From Monosporascus cannonballus (Eukaryota > Ascomycota > Sordariomycetes > Xylariales), in assembly GCA_004154925.1 (NCBI GenBank), contig QJNS01000159.1, positions 48,290 through 112,289 on the forward strand: 64,000 bases of DNA, read 5' to 3'. Made by a program: the position numbers and the translations under genes. This document shows, piece after piece, positions 11,225 to 20,578 of this stretch (position 1 is its first letter; each line of letters starts with the position of its first letter). The notes beneath the pieces are model-generated. The model saw only the letters and a list, made by a program, of their open reading frames with translations, searched no databases and had not been told where the DNA came from.

Positions 11225-11260
11225 TCGTACCAACGAGTACAGTCGTACCAACGAGTACAG
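11225..11260. repeat. 18-base tandem duplication in the promoter
   Basis: TCGTACCAACGAGTACAG occurs twice head to tail (11225-11242, 11243-11260) and is followed by TCG. It is itself imperfectly palindromic (CGTAC...GAGTACAG). It sits about 65 bases from the heat-shock element. Confidence 0.8.
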
Positions 11261-11324
11261 TCGCGAGAGTTCACCGTGGCTTCGGGGTGTTTCCTGCTCC
11301 AGCTGGATACATCATAACTGGTGG

Positions 11325-11359
11325 TTCAGGAAGGTTCCAACCCGACTAGAAGAAGCTTC
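11325..11359. promoter_or_regulatory. Heat-shock elements (HSF binding)
   Basis: TTCAGGAAGGTTC at 11325-11337 is a perfect three-unit nTTCnnGAAnnTTCn site. GAAGCTTC at 11352-11359, inside AGAAGAAGCTTCTTG, gives a second inverted GAA/TTC pair. This is the classical binding site of the HSF trimer, located upstream of an Hsp104-family gene. Confidence 0.85.
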
Positions 11360-11695
11360 TTGTGGATGCGTTTGGCGGGGCAGAGGCCTTTCCTGGTTAG
11401 GCATCTTGTGGCCAATCAGAGCGCTTCTTTATCCAAGCTTGGCACTTTCCCAGATCTTGTCAATATGACATAAGGCAGCCAATGAGAGATTTGGTATTCT
11501 TTCAGACTGCCAGATCCCAAGTCCCGTGGAGAGCCTTGGCAAATCCTCGGATCGGCGTTTCTAGACGCCGACATGTCGCAATTGCCCCGGACCCGACATT
11601 AAGGGCGATTTTTCCCAATTGGAAATTCGGGGAGTGGGTTTGATCGAATCGACCCGGGAGCTCTACCGTCGCGACACGCTACGAGAGGCGCAACC

Positions 11696-12691
11696 ATGGC
11701 TCTGTGTCTCAACTCGTTGATAGCGAGACAGCTAGGCAAGCTGCCGCTCGGCGGCGCGTCGCTCGCGAGCGTGCGGCTCAACCACAGCAGGCGGAAGCGG
11801 AGGGAGAGGGTCGAGCCGGAGTTCGAGCCGGGGCACGGCGAGCGCATCTGGATATTCAGCCACTTCCTCGACGGCATGACCGTGTACTCCCACAAGCCGG
11901 TGCTCAAGGTACATACATGATCACATCCATCTCCTCCTTCCGCCGCTGCCCATCTGCTATCTGTAAAAATAAATAAATAAATAAACGAATTGGCGTCCTA
12001 ATCGGTCCCGACAAACTCGCAGGCAAACCGAGCGTTGAAGCAGATCCCCTTCAACGGCAAGAAGCTGAGGCCGGCGAAGATCCGGAAGGACTACTGGCGG
12101 CCGCTGGCCATGATCCAGTTCCCCGAGGGCTACGGCGAGGTCGGCCGCAGCGTCTTCCAGCGGCTGCGGGAGTGCAAGTCCCTGCACGAGCTGGCGTGGG
12201 ACGACGACACCTTCTACGGCGAGGACGGCCGGACGCTGACGAAGCACGAGCGGGGCGAGAGGCTCAACGACCAGAAGGCGAACACGATAGCCGACATGGC
12301 CGCGGTCCTCGGCGGCGCGGGGAAGGGCAACAAGATGCGGCTGGAGGCCGTAGACGACGACGACGACGCTCCTGAGGCCCGGGAGTTGGTGGACGCGCGG
12401 GCCGGCAAACCCGCCAAGGCGGCTCGCGCGTCGGATCTCGTGGACGGGCTACTCAAGACTACGGTGTTCTGGTCTAACGGCCTCGACAAGAACTTTGCTG
12501 CCGAGTGGCCCGCAAACGTCACGCACGCAACCTTCGAGGAATCGCAGTGGGAGCCGCTCGAAGCGGAGGAAGAGCTGGCCGAAAATGCAGAGGGTCAAGA
12601 TGGGGACGGCACACAGTCACAAAGAGCACCACAGAAATTAGTGGCCGACGAGGAGCTACACAGGGCTGCGGAACAGGCGCGGAGACTGTAA
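11696..12691 (+). CDS. mhr1: Mitochondrial ribosomal protein mL67 / Mhr1
   Basis: Exons 11696-11908 and 12023-12691; phase-0 intron GTACAT..CAG of 114 bases; 293 residues. The N-terminus is basic and Arg/Ser-rich, fitting mitochondrial import. The conserved core follows: G-E-R-I-W-I-F-S-H-F-L-D-G-M-T-V-Y-S-H-K-P, then across the splice A-N-R-A-L-K-Q-I-P-F-N-G-K-K, and R-K-D-Y-W-R-P-L-A. This is the fungal mL67 family. Yeast Mhr1 is both a large-subunit mitoribosomal protein and a factor in mitochondrial DNA recombination and replication. The C-terminal third is acidic and variable. The stop at 12689-12691 overlaps a GTAAGT-like signal, so a tiny last exon near 12742 is a weak alternative. Convergent with the sulfotransferase-like gene 197 bases away. 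Confidence 0.88.
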
Positions 12692-12888
12692 GTCAAATTT
12701 GTTGAGCAAGAGGGGAAAAATCAGCCTCTCAATTTGCAGCTCACTTGGCTGAGTGTACCTATCCGAATACCGACCCTATCCAGTTCCTCAAAGAACGGTT
12801 GGAAAATCGTGTGCCTATAAAAATGTACTACCAGCAATGTATCATACCCCAAGAAATGCAAACCCACGCGCACGCTCGTAAAATAAAC

Positions 12889-14459
12889 CTAGAACTTCAT
12901 AGCAAAGGACTTCAGATACTCGTAGTGTGGAATATTCTCATCCACCGTGGTCCTGATGACCTTGGCAGCCTCGTCCCCGTACTTCCGTTGCCATTCCTCA
13001 TTTTCAGATTCCTCGGTGACGGTTTTCTGTTTGGTATTGGGGTCAGGAGCAAGAGCTTTCTAAGACTGTGTCCTCGGATGGGGAGGGAGTTACTCACGTG
13101 GGCGGTAGTCCTGGCGGTCAGCTTCGTGCTGTTGATCGCGTCGTTGTGGAAGCCGTTCCACTTGGCGAACACGTCGCACACGTACTGCTGGTTGTCGGGG
13201 TCGTCCCACGTCAGCATGTCGGGGTTGTAGTCGATGCCGGTCTCCTTGCAGAAGGCCTCGATGACATCCTTGGGGTGGTCCAGCAGGTCGTCGGCGTCGA
13301 CGACCGTGACGGTGACCTCGCCCTCCCCCTTTGGCTCGCCCGGCATGGCCGGCCCCACGATCTTCAGCTCCCGCAGGTAGTCGAACAGCCGCACCAGCTC
13401 CGCGTATCCCGCCTCGTTGGGCATGAAGTGGTCGAACCCGGTCACCTCGCTCTGGGGAGGCACGCAGCACCGGTAGAGCGAGGGGATCGCGCGCCTGGGG
13501 TGGCGGATAAGGAAGGTAAAGTGGAACTTCTTCAGCGTGTCCCACGGCAACACCGTCGGGTTTCCGGGCTCGGAGGCACCACTTCGCTCAACGCCGTTGG
13601 GAGTATGATCTCCATTCAGATGAGCGTCGTCGTTTGTCTTCCCCTTAAGCACAGAGGGAGCAATAGCCGAGGACCTCCCCTCCGGTGGCATTAAGTAGTA
13701 GGCCATGTCTTTGATGAAGACCCGCTTGCCCTATATGACTCCGTTAGTCCGCGCTTGGTTTAATTCGCAGGCCAATGAACGTATGGGAAGTTGGTGCCCA
13801 AAGGAAACGTGGGTCCCCGACCCTGCAGTACATGCAAGAAGGGTCCAACGGCTCGTGGCCAAACATCGCAACCACACTTTGGTCGCATTGGTTTTGGGCG
13901 AGCCCTTATTCATCGTGTCGAGAATCATGGTGAGGATAGTCATGTAATCTAAACCATGGGCCCTCATGGGATTCGTGTAGACCCTCAATTACCCCATGAT
14001 CCTGCATATACGGTGCGGTTGCGACATCAAGCAGCAACTAGCACGCCGGACACAAGGGAGCCCGCCTACTCGAGTTGTGGGGATACCAAGAATAGAAGCG
14101 GGGAGTTATGGACGGGAGGACTCACAAAGCTGCCATCTTGCTCGAACCTGTCAAGGATATCCTGGTAGGTGGTCTGGGAGAAGCCGCTGTTCTCCCTGAC
14201 CTCTGGGTCATTTTCGAACCGGCCACCGAGCCTCTCGGGACCGTAGTAGAAGGGGTCGCCAAACGGCTCATGCTCGCACACCAGAGAGTCGCGGCGTGTC
14301 ATAAACACCTGACCGAGACGTTAATACCTATGGACCCCTACCGATTTCCAACGTTTCCGTTCCGGTGGCTATGTTATCGGGCTTAAAGGGACTCACCCGC
14401 TCAAAGGCCGTCGAGCAGGCACGCGGATGCGTAGCTACGAATACCGGCTTGATGGACAT
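12889..14459 (-). CDS. Sulfotransferase-like P-loop protein
   Basis: Four exons, all phase 0: 14397-14459, 14126-14308, 13098-13730 and 12889-13059; 349 residues. Introns run GTGAGT..CAG, GTGAGT..TAG, GTGAGT..TAG. The N-terminus has the PAPS/phosphate-loop-like H-P-R-A-C-S-T-A-F-E-R-V-F, typical of a fungal P-loop family annotated as sulfotransferase-like. Then come E-H-E-P-F-G-D and, after the large intron, K-R-V-F-I-K-D-M-A-Y-Y-L, F-L-I-R-H-P-R-R-A-I-P-S and a C-terminal I-P-H-Y-E-Y-L. Related plant and fungal proteins are sometimes labelled branched-chain aminotransferase-like by mis-fusion. The acceptor substrate is unknown. The second intron (13731-14125, 395 bases) is unusually long for this window and no exon was recognised inside it. 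Confidence 0.82.
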
Positions 14460-16441
14460 GGTGATGGCGATCTGCGACGTTGCGATCGGGAGCGGCGATG
14501 GTGTTATATATCCCGCGTGGGGGGCTCGATTAGAGAGCTCCGCCAAGAAAGTAATTAAGAGCTACGATCATCGAGTGGAACTCTGTAGCATGTGTTGAAC
14601 GGTATATACTAGGGATGAACCTTGGGGATTAACTTAAGAGTAAAAGAGAAAACTCAAATTATCACGAGCAAAAGGGGACGGCGAGGAGAGTATATATGTA
14701 GTAAAATCCCACTATAGGAATGATGTATACCGCTCCCGCCCAAAGTTCCCGGGGGGCAAGGGCGACCCCCCCATGTGATGCTACGATTCGCCTGAGTTAC
14801 TGGCATCGATGGGCTGATGGCTATAGACCCTAGGTGAACATTGCTGCTGTTGTACCATTTAGGAAGAGACACCGGGGACTGGAAGGGTCCATTCAAAGCT
14901 ACTCCCATGTCCCTGTGGGAACTGGCTTTTAGGGTACATTACGCACACCGGAACGGGAGTACCGGCATAAGTAATTGCTACATGACATGAGTCGGTGTTA
15001 TTGTCAACCTACGGGAAGTGGTAAGATCCATATGGCGTTGACGTTGTGACAGGTTCATTGGTAAACGACAAGGATCTCAAAAAGCACTTGCCTGGGCATT
15101 GCACACAGCACCCCCCCCCCCCCCTCCCCAGAATTCTAAGTTACCTAGTTTCCGCGAAGAGAGCTTCTCACAGGACGCCCACGATGTGGTCTAAATTGGC
15201 TGCCATCCGAAACATGGTCTCCCGCGCGAGAAGCATTCTATTAATAAGAGCTTCTTTTAAGGGTCCTTGAACAACCCAATCGCCCCTTGCATCTGTCCCG
15301 GAGAGGGCACTTAATTACTGAACGTGAGACTAGGTTAGTCCCGTGAAAATTCTTGCGAGGCATTTCTACTACGGAACTCGGGTAGCTAGAGATACGAATA
15401 CATACACAAACCAAGATAATGCACATGTGTATAGTCGTGCGGTTTTTGTGCCGTATGTATGTATGTGTACGTGGTTATACTGGACAACAAAAGCGTCATG
15501 TTGGATGGGATCTGCAGCGACTAACTCCCGTAGAGGCAAACCGGACGGAGTTGGCTGGACCAGTAGAAGCTCTGGAAAACGTTGGCTCGACCAATAGAAG
15601 CTCAAGAAGCTCTGAACCCTGTTAGTTGAACTCTCGAGCCTCAACCAACGCGTAAGACAAGTGCCTTCTAAGGTTCTCGGGCTTGTCCCACGAAAACTAA
15701 GGCGCCATGACGTCATTGGTAGATTGACCCCCGACAACCCCGCGCGGGTGCGAAGTATACATCTCCGAGACTCATAGCCGCCCGACCCGCCCGCCCGGCT
15801 AGCCAAAGGTTGTCCGAGCCGGCTTACGGCCCGCTCGACAGGAGTGGGTGCCGCCGTGAGAAAAGCGCTCGAGTCAAATCGCCGTATAGCGGTCCGTTAG
15901 CGTCCGATGCATTACCTAGACCCGGACACTTGATTCTACGGAAGCGGAGATCCATCAGGCTCTCAGCGCACCCGTCGAGTTTGGAAATAGGAGTCAAGTA
16001 CGATCAAGAAGTGGTAGGCACACTTAGATATTATACTGCCTGCCGCTACCCGTTGATTAAATAAGCACCGGGGGACCTCAAACTGCCCAGGGCCAACTGC
16101 GTCGTCCTCTGCTGTCCTGCTTCTGTGAACGGTGGCATGGTCAAATGTGTCCGCCCTTGGGAACTGCGGGTGTCACACCTTCTGTATCGAAGTATGATGA
16201 TATGTATTGGCGACAGGGCTGTAGATTCCGAGGATCTTCGCAAGCATTCCTACGCAACCGATACCATTGCCTCCAAACGCAACGCCGGGAAAGCTAGGAC
16301 TGCACGGTGGTGTAAAGTTCCTAACCACGTGACGATGCACGGAGGCCTCAAAGGCCAACGCGCATTCCATAGTTCGTAGAAAAATGTCTTCATGTCGCGC
16401 ATCCACTCAAGGGAAGCACTCGGAGCAGCACGCTCATCGGG
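14460..16441. other. Intergenic, about 2 kb
   Basis: No gene recognised. It contains G/C-run inverted tracts near 14751-14772, a run of 14 C at 15111-15124, and an imperfect 31-base tandem duplication at 15551-15612. A minus-strand frame at 15369-15806 has no family features and is taken as chance. Confidence 0.5.
15551..15612. repeat. Imperfect 31-base tandem duplication
   Basis: TTGGCTGGACCAGTAGAAGC at 15551 recurs 31 bases later as TTGGCTCGACCAATAGAAGC. The second unit runs on into further AGAAGCTC repeats. Noncoding. Confidence 0.6.
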
Positions 16442-17675
16442 TCAGAGGCGTCCCCAGCTCCAGATATTGAGGCCGACCTTGACGCCCCTCTTGACGGGCA
16501 GCCCCGCGTGCCAGCTCTCCTCCCACCCGACGCCCGTGCCGTCGGGCCTGAAGTTCTCCCAGAAGACCGCGTTCCCGGGCACCGGCCGGAAGGTGGCGCC
16601 GACGTAGTCCTCGAACCCCTCGTCTCCGCCGTCCCCGTCTGGGGGAGGAGGAGGACACTCCAGCCACCGCCCGCACCAGCGCTCCCGGTCCGCCCTCCAC
16701 CGCAGCAGCGGGAACTCGGTGCCCCCGCCCTCGAGGTCCTCGTCCGCGTGGACCCACGCCACTGGGGCCGTCGCCGATGTCAGCTCGCTCTGTCCGCTAC
16801 CGATTTATGAGAGAAAACACCGGCACCCCCTCGGCACACGAAGAAGACAGGCACCAACAGGACCCAACCCAACCCAACACCCGGAAAGTCGCAGGAAAGA
16901 AAGGAAGGGAGAGTCTACTCACTGACGCTGCTGACCCTGCCCCAGCCGCGGGCCCCGGACCCCCAGTCGAAGTGGTGGGCGTAGTGGCCGGCGGGGCCGC
17001 GGTAGCGCTGGGTGCGGAGGCGCTCGACCCAGAGGTCGGCGCGCCAGCCCTGGAGGGCGGCGGCGCGGCGCTCGAGGCACCTCACGGGCGCGGTGCGCGG
17101 CACCAGCGCGACCTCGGAGTCGCGGACCGCCGCGTCGCGCCGCGTCGCGGCCCCGTCGCTCGTCACCACCGTCGAGGGCTCGAAGAGCGGCTCGCTGTTT
17201 TTTTTCGTTTGCCCCCCCGCCGGTGGTTAGCGAGACGGTTCGGGATAAGGTAAACCTGGGATGAGACGATAAAACACACAGATAGATAGATAGATAGACA
17301 GATTCAATATAAAACAGTCCCAGCTTCGGGAGAGAGAAAGTACGGTACGCACCTAACATCCAACAGATGCGCCCTGTCCGCGTCGGACAGGAAACCCTCG
17401 ACGTAGAGCACGAGGGGCGCCCTGGAGAGGACGTGGACGACGTACGTGTCCGGCGGACATTCGCCTGCCGTCGCCGTCTCGTTGGCCGCGTCGACGGCGA
17501 GCAGCGACTCGTTGATGGGCGGGCGCGGGCCGCGCGGGATGACGCGGTGGTGGCGCTTGTCGGTGGTGTCCCCCCCCCCGCCGGCGCAGATAAAGGAGTC
17601 GGAGATGACCTCGGCGAGCGGCTCGTAGAGGACGAAGAGCAGGCAGGCGAGGACGGCCACCACGTACGGGAACAT
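16442..17675 (-). CDS. Membrane-anchored prolyl 4-hydroxylase-like oxygenase
   Basis: Exons 17353-17675, 16923-17194 and 16442-16761; 304 residues. Introns are GTGCGT..CAG (with a GATA-type microsatellite inside) and GTGAGT..CAG. The splices restore codons D-V-S-E and V-M-A-W exactly. Residues 1-25 form a hydrophobic signal anchor (V-V-A-V-L-A-C-L-L-F-V-L). The 2-oxoglutarate/Fe(II) fold follows, with H-Y-A-H-H-F-D-W as the HxD iron motif, E-G-G-G-T-E-F-P, and S-W-H-A-G-L-P-V-K-R-G-V-K with the distal iron His and the 2-oxoglutarate-binding basic residue. The expected reaction is 2-oxoglutarate-dependent hydroxylation of peptidyl proline in the secretory pathway. The substrate is not evident. 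Confidence 0.88.
17281..17297. repeat. GATA tetranucleotide microsatellite
   Basis: (GATA) repeated about four times, inside the first intron of the prolyl hydroxylase gene. Confidence 0.8.
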
Positions 17676-18077
17676 GGGCTACTTTTGTGGGCAGTAGCCA
17701 GCTCTCTGTTTCTCTCTTCTGCGGCTAGGCTCGGCTCCACCGACCGGACCTGACCCGACCGGATCTGCTCCCGTTGATCTGGTTATAGGGGTCAGGTATA
17801 GGAGGTGCGATTAAGATTGGCTGGTTGTCGGATGCTGCTTGCTTGGAAGGGGGGGGGGAAAAAAAAATTAAAGAATGGATGATGAGAGAGGCCTACGCGC
17901 TCCCTCCGGTTGGACCAATCGGGTTCGTGTAAAACCGAGAAAAGCACTTATACACATACAACACGCACACGCGATTCGTGAATCGTAGGCTGATCTATTG
18001 CTATAATCCAACCCTCTCTTGCCGTTAATTATGCAAAAATGCTAAACTGCAGCAACTACATAGTCCATCTACTGTGT
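17676..18077. other. Promoter of the prolyl hydroxylase gene and 3' region of PBN1
   Basis: The two genes are in the same orientation. The stretch holds a G9/A8 homopolymer pair near 17850-17867 and a CCAAT motif near 17916. No gene. Confidence 0.5.
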
Positions 18078-19715
18078 CTACTGCTGCTTCTTCTCGTCCT
18101 CCCTCCGCGGCCGCGCCTGCGCATAACCACCGCCGTACCCCGTCCTTAAATAGACCGCCAGGAGCTTCCACACGACCCAGGCGAAGCCAAGCAGCACGAC
18201 GACGGCGGTCCCGGACCTGACCCACGTGGCCCTCTCGAGATCGAGGACGGGCACCTTCACACTATTTACGAGCCGCCGGTTCCCGGCATCGGGCTCCGGC
18301 TCGGGGCTGACGTGCCAGAACAGCGTGCGCGGCCCGAAGTGGCCGTCGTACCCAAGGCTGACCCGCTCGAACGGGCTACTCGCGAACTTGGTGCCCTCCC
18401 CGGCCGCGCAGGCCCAGAAGACCGCGGGGTACGGCACGTCGGCGGTCCGATACCCGCCGGGGGCAGGCGACATGTACCGCAGGTGGAGCGGGATCTCGGC
18501 GGTCCAGGGTCCGTCGTCGTTATCTAGGCCTGAGTCCGGGGGTTGGAGTTCGAGCAGGACGCTCGAGCCCCATAGCTTCATCACATAGTCCGGCGCCTCG
18601 AGGTCGACCGGCTGGCTGATGTAGCGCAGCGCCGTCAGGTTTTTAGATGACAGGAACAGCTCGTCCCCTAATTGGTACTTGTCGGCGAATATCGTGCGCG
18701 GCAGCGTGAGGTATGCGTATATTGAACAATACGAGTCTTCCACCGGAGGCCGACCTGAGCTGATGCGTAGCTGCATCGTCGGGTGCAGCCCCGTCGGTGA
18801 GAGGAAAGAGGACGAAAAGCTTGAGCCTGCGTCCTTGTGACGAGAGGGGAAACTGAATAGGACAGGTGAGGGCTTAGTATCCTCGCCCAAGACGGTGAGT
18901 AGGCCTGTGACCCCAAGTTCGTGCGATTCGATATACGGCGACTCGTCGTGCGTCAGTATTCCGACTTCGACTCTGTGATCCGGGTGCGAACTGATCGATA
19001 GTGGCTGATGTTCATGGGGCCACAAGGCCGTAATCTTGACTACATGGGATATTGCATCGTAGGAGAAGTCGAGTGACGTCGCCGAGGCGAGTCGCTCTAC
19101 TTGTCGCGCACAATCCGGATCGCTAGAAGGACAGGCATATTGGTTGGCATAGAGGACGAAATCTGCTAGGCTATCGAGAGGATGGTAGTATTGGTAGGCC
19201 GTCGAGCGGGAGAAGCGGTCGTTCGGTAGTCTCGTGAACGATTCCTAAGGACAAAGTCAGTAACCGTACGAGGTCTCGTCCTGCTGGGTGGGCCTACGAG
19301 CTGAGCAGAACAGTCTAGGACGCCAAAGGTGTTTCGAATAAGAGGGCAGGGGGGTTCACTGCGACAGCGGTCAACAAGGAGTCTAAAGTCAGAAAGCACG
19401 CTCTTGCCTAGGCACTCACGGGCCCGTCTTCTCGCCCTGTTCTGGCGTATAGAAGACATGAAGTCCGGGGGGTAGCCTCGAGCTCCAGGGGCCGATGGAC
19501 TCATAGGCATATGGACTGACCCAGCGGATATGGAGCTCGTGCGACTTGCGAAGGAGCTCTTGAAGTTCGGTTGGCAGTTCCTCTAGTCCCAAGGTAACGC
19601 GGTCCTCGCGGACAGCTAAGATGTCGGGCCCGGATATCGAGCGGCCAGCGACCTTCAAGGAAGTCGGTTCGATGGCATTTTCGTTTTTGTGGAAGAGGGT
19701 AGTTCTTTGGCGCAT
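18078..19715 (-). CDS. pbn1: GPI-mannosyltransferase I subunit PBN1 (PIG-X)
   Basis: Exons 19420-19715, 19298-19358 (61 bases) and 18078-19244; 507 residues. The small middle exon is supported because it carries the expected C-P-L-I-R and leads in frame into E-S-F-T-R-L-P-N-D-R-F and A-Y-Q-Y-Y. The N-terminus M-R-Q-R-T-T-L-F-H-K, then R-E-D-R-V-T-L-G-L and H-I-R-W-V-S-P-Y-A-Y-E-S, is typical of fungal PBN1. The PIG-X domain occupies about residues 190-440. One transmembrane helix lies near the C-terminus (V-V-V-L-L-G-F-A-W-V-V-W-K-L-L), with a short basic tail. It should stabilise the Gpi14 mannosyltransferase, which adds the first mannose to GPI anchors in the ER. Confidence 0.88.
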
Positions 19716-20578
19716 TTTTTTTTGTTTTTTGGAACGGCCGATTTCCTCCCTGTATTTCTACTTATCGCGAACTGTGACTTAAAACGGAGCTCAATTGCAC
19801 CTGGAACTACTACCTACTTGTAGACGCTGTTACGCCCTGTATTGGCAATCGTCAGTGTGGGTAAGGAATGGCCCAAGCTCCTTCCACACCGCGCTGACCT
19901 TAACCTAAGTTACTGCAAGTACATGCCTGCCTCAAGATCGCGAATACTTCTTGGCAGATATAAGTCACAGAGACATAGAGTAATTTCCGAATTTACGGGA
20001 TAGTTCGAGTAACGAAAAAAGTGATACGTCGTTGTCTACATTATTATTATAACTTAGGTCCTGCGTTGGCTGGTGACGAGTGTTGAAGTCTTACTCATTG
20101 GCCGGTGCTTGGGGCTGCTTGCTGGTTTGCCAGGTACGGTGTCGAGGACTGCATAAAGTCAAAGCGAACTCTCGGACAAGGCATGAAAGAAAAAGAGCGC
20201 TCTATTAAACCACGTTCTATGCTCTGCTCTCTAGCCACAGCCTGGTCCGTCCTGATGCTCCTTACTCTTATGTTTGTATAATGGGTTACCGTGCGATGCG
20301 ACAGGAAAGTCGATGCATCCCGTCCCCTGTTGTGCTCTAATGGAGAGAGAGGCGATGATATCTCATGGCCGGATGCCTGCCTATAGTAGAATAACCCTTC
20401 CCCGCCCCCCCCCGAATGCAATTATTAACACATGTCGGAACGCCCGCGGGTGGACGGTACGGTCGTCCAAATATAACCTGATGCCATCAAGTAGAGCCGT
20501 CCTGCAGGATCCCCTCCCTTTACCATCTCTGCGTCGCTTGGTCCTAGTACGCGGAAGCGATTGAGGACTGGGGCCGCC
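19716..20578. other. Intergenic, upstream of PBN1
   Basis: Promoter side of PBN1 and 3' side of the RING gene. No gene recognised. A C-run occurs near 20403. Confidence 0.5.

Larger units (their letters stand above)
10894..11695. promoter_or_regulatory. Divergent promoter of hsp98 and the mL67 gene
   Basis: An 802-base spacer between the hsp98 ATG (10893, minus) and the mL67 ATG (11696, plus). It contains an A/T tract next to the hsp98 start (10921-10938), a TATA-like box at 11071-11079, an 18-base tandem duplication (11225-11260) and heat-shock elements (11325-11359). The elements lie 430-470 bases from hsp98 and about 340-370 from mL67, so heat response of both genes is possible. Only hsp98 induction is expected from family knowledge. 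Confidence 0.7.

Noticed and set aside
12742..12760. Possible extra last exon of the mL67 gene
   Set aside because: The GTAAGT overlaps the stop codon, but the added residues would be few and not conserved as far as I know; the simpler stop is kept.
15369..15806. 145-residue minus-strand open frame
   Set aside because: No family motif, unusual composition, overlaps a tandem duplication; likely chance.
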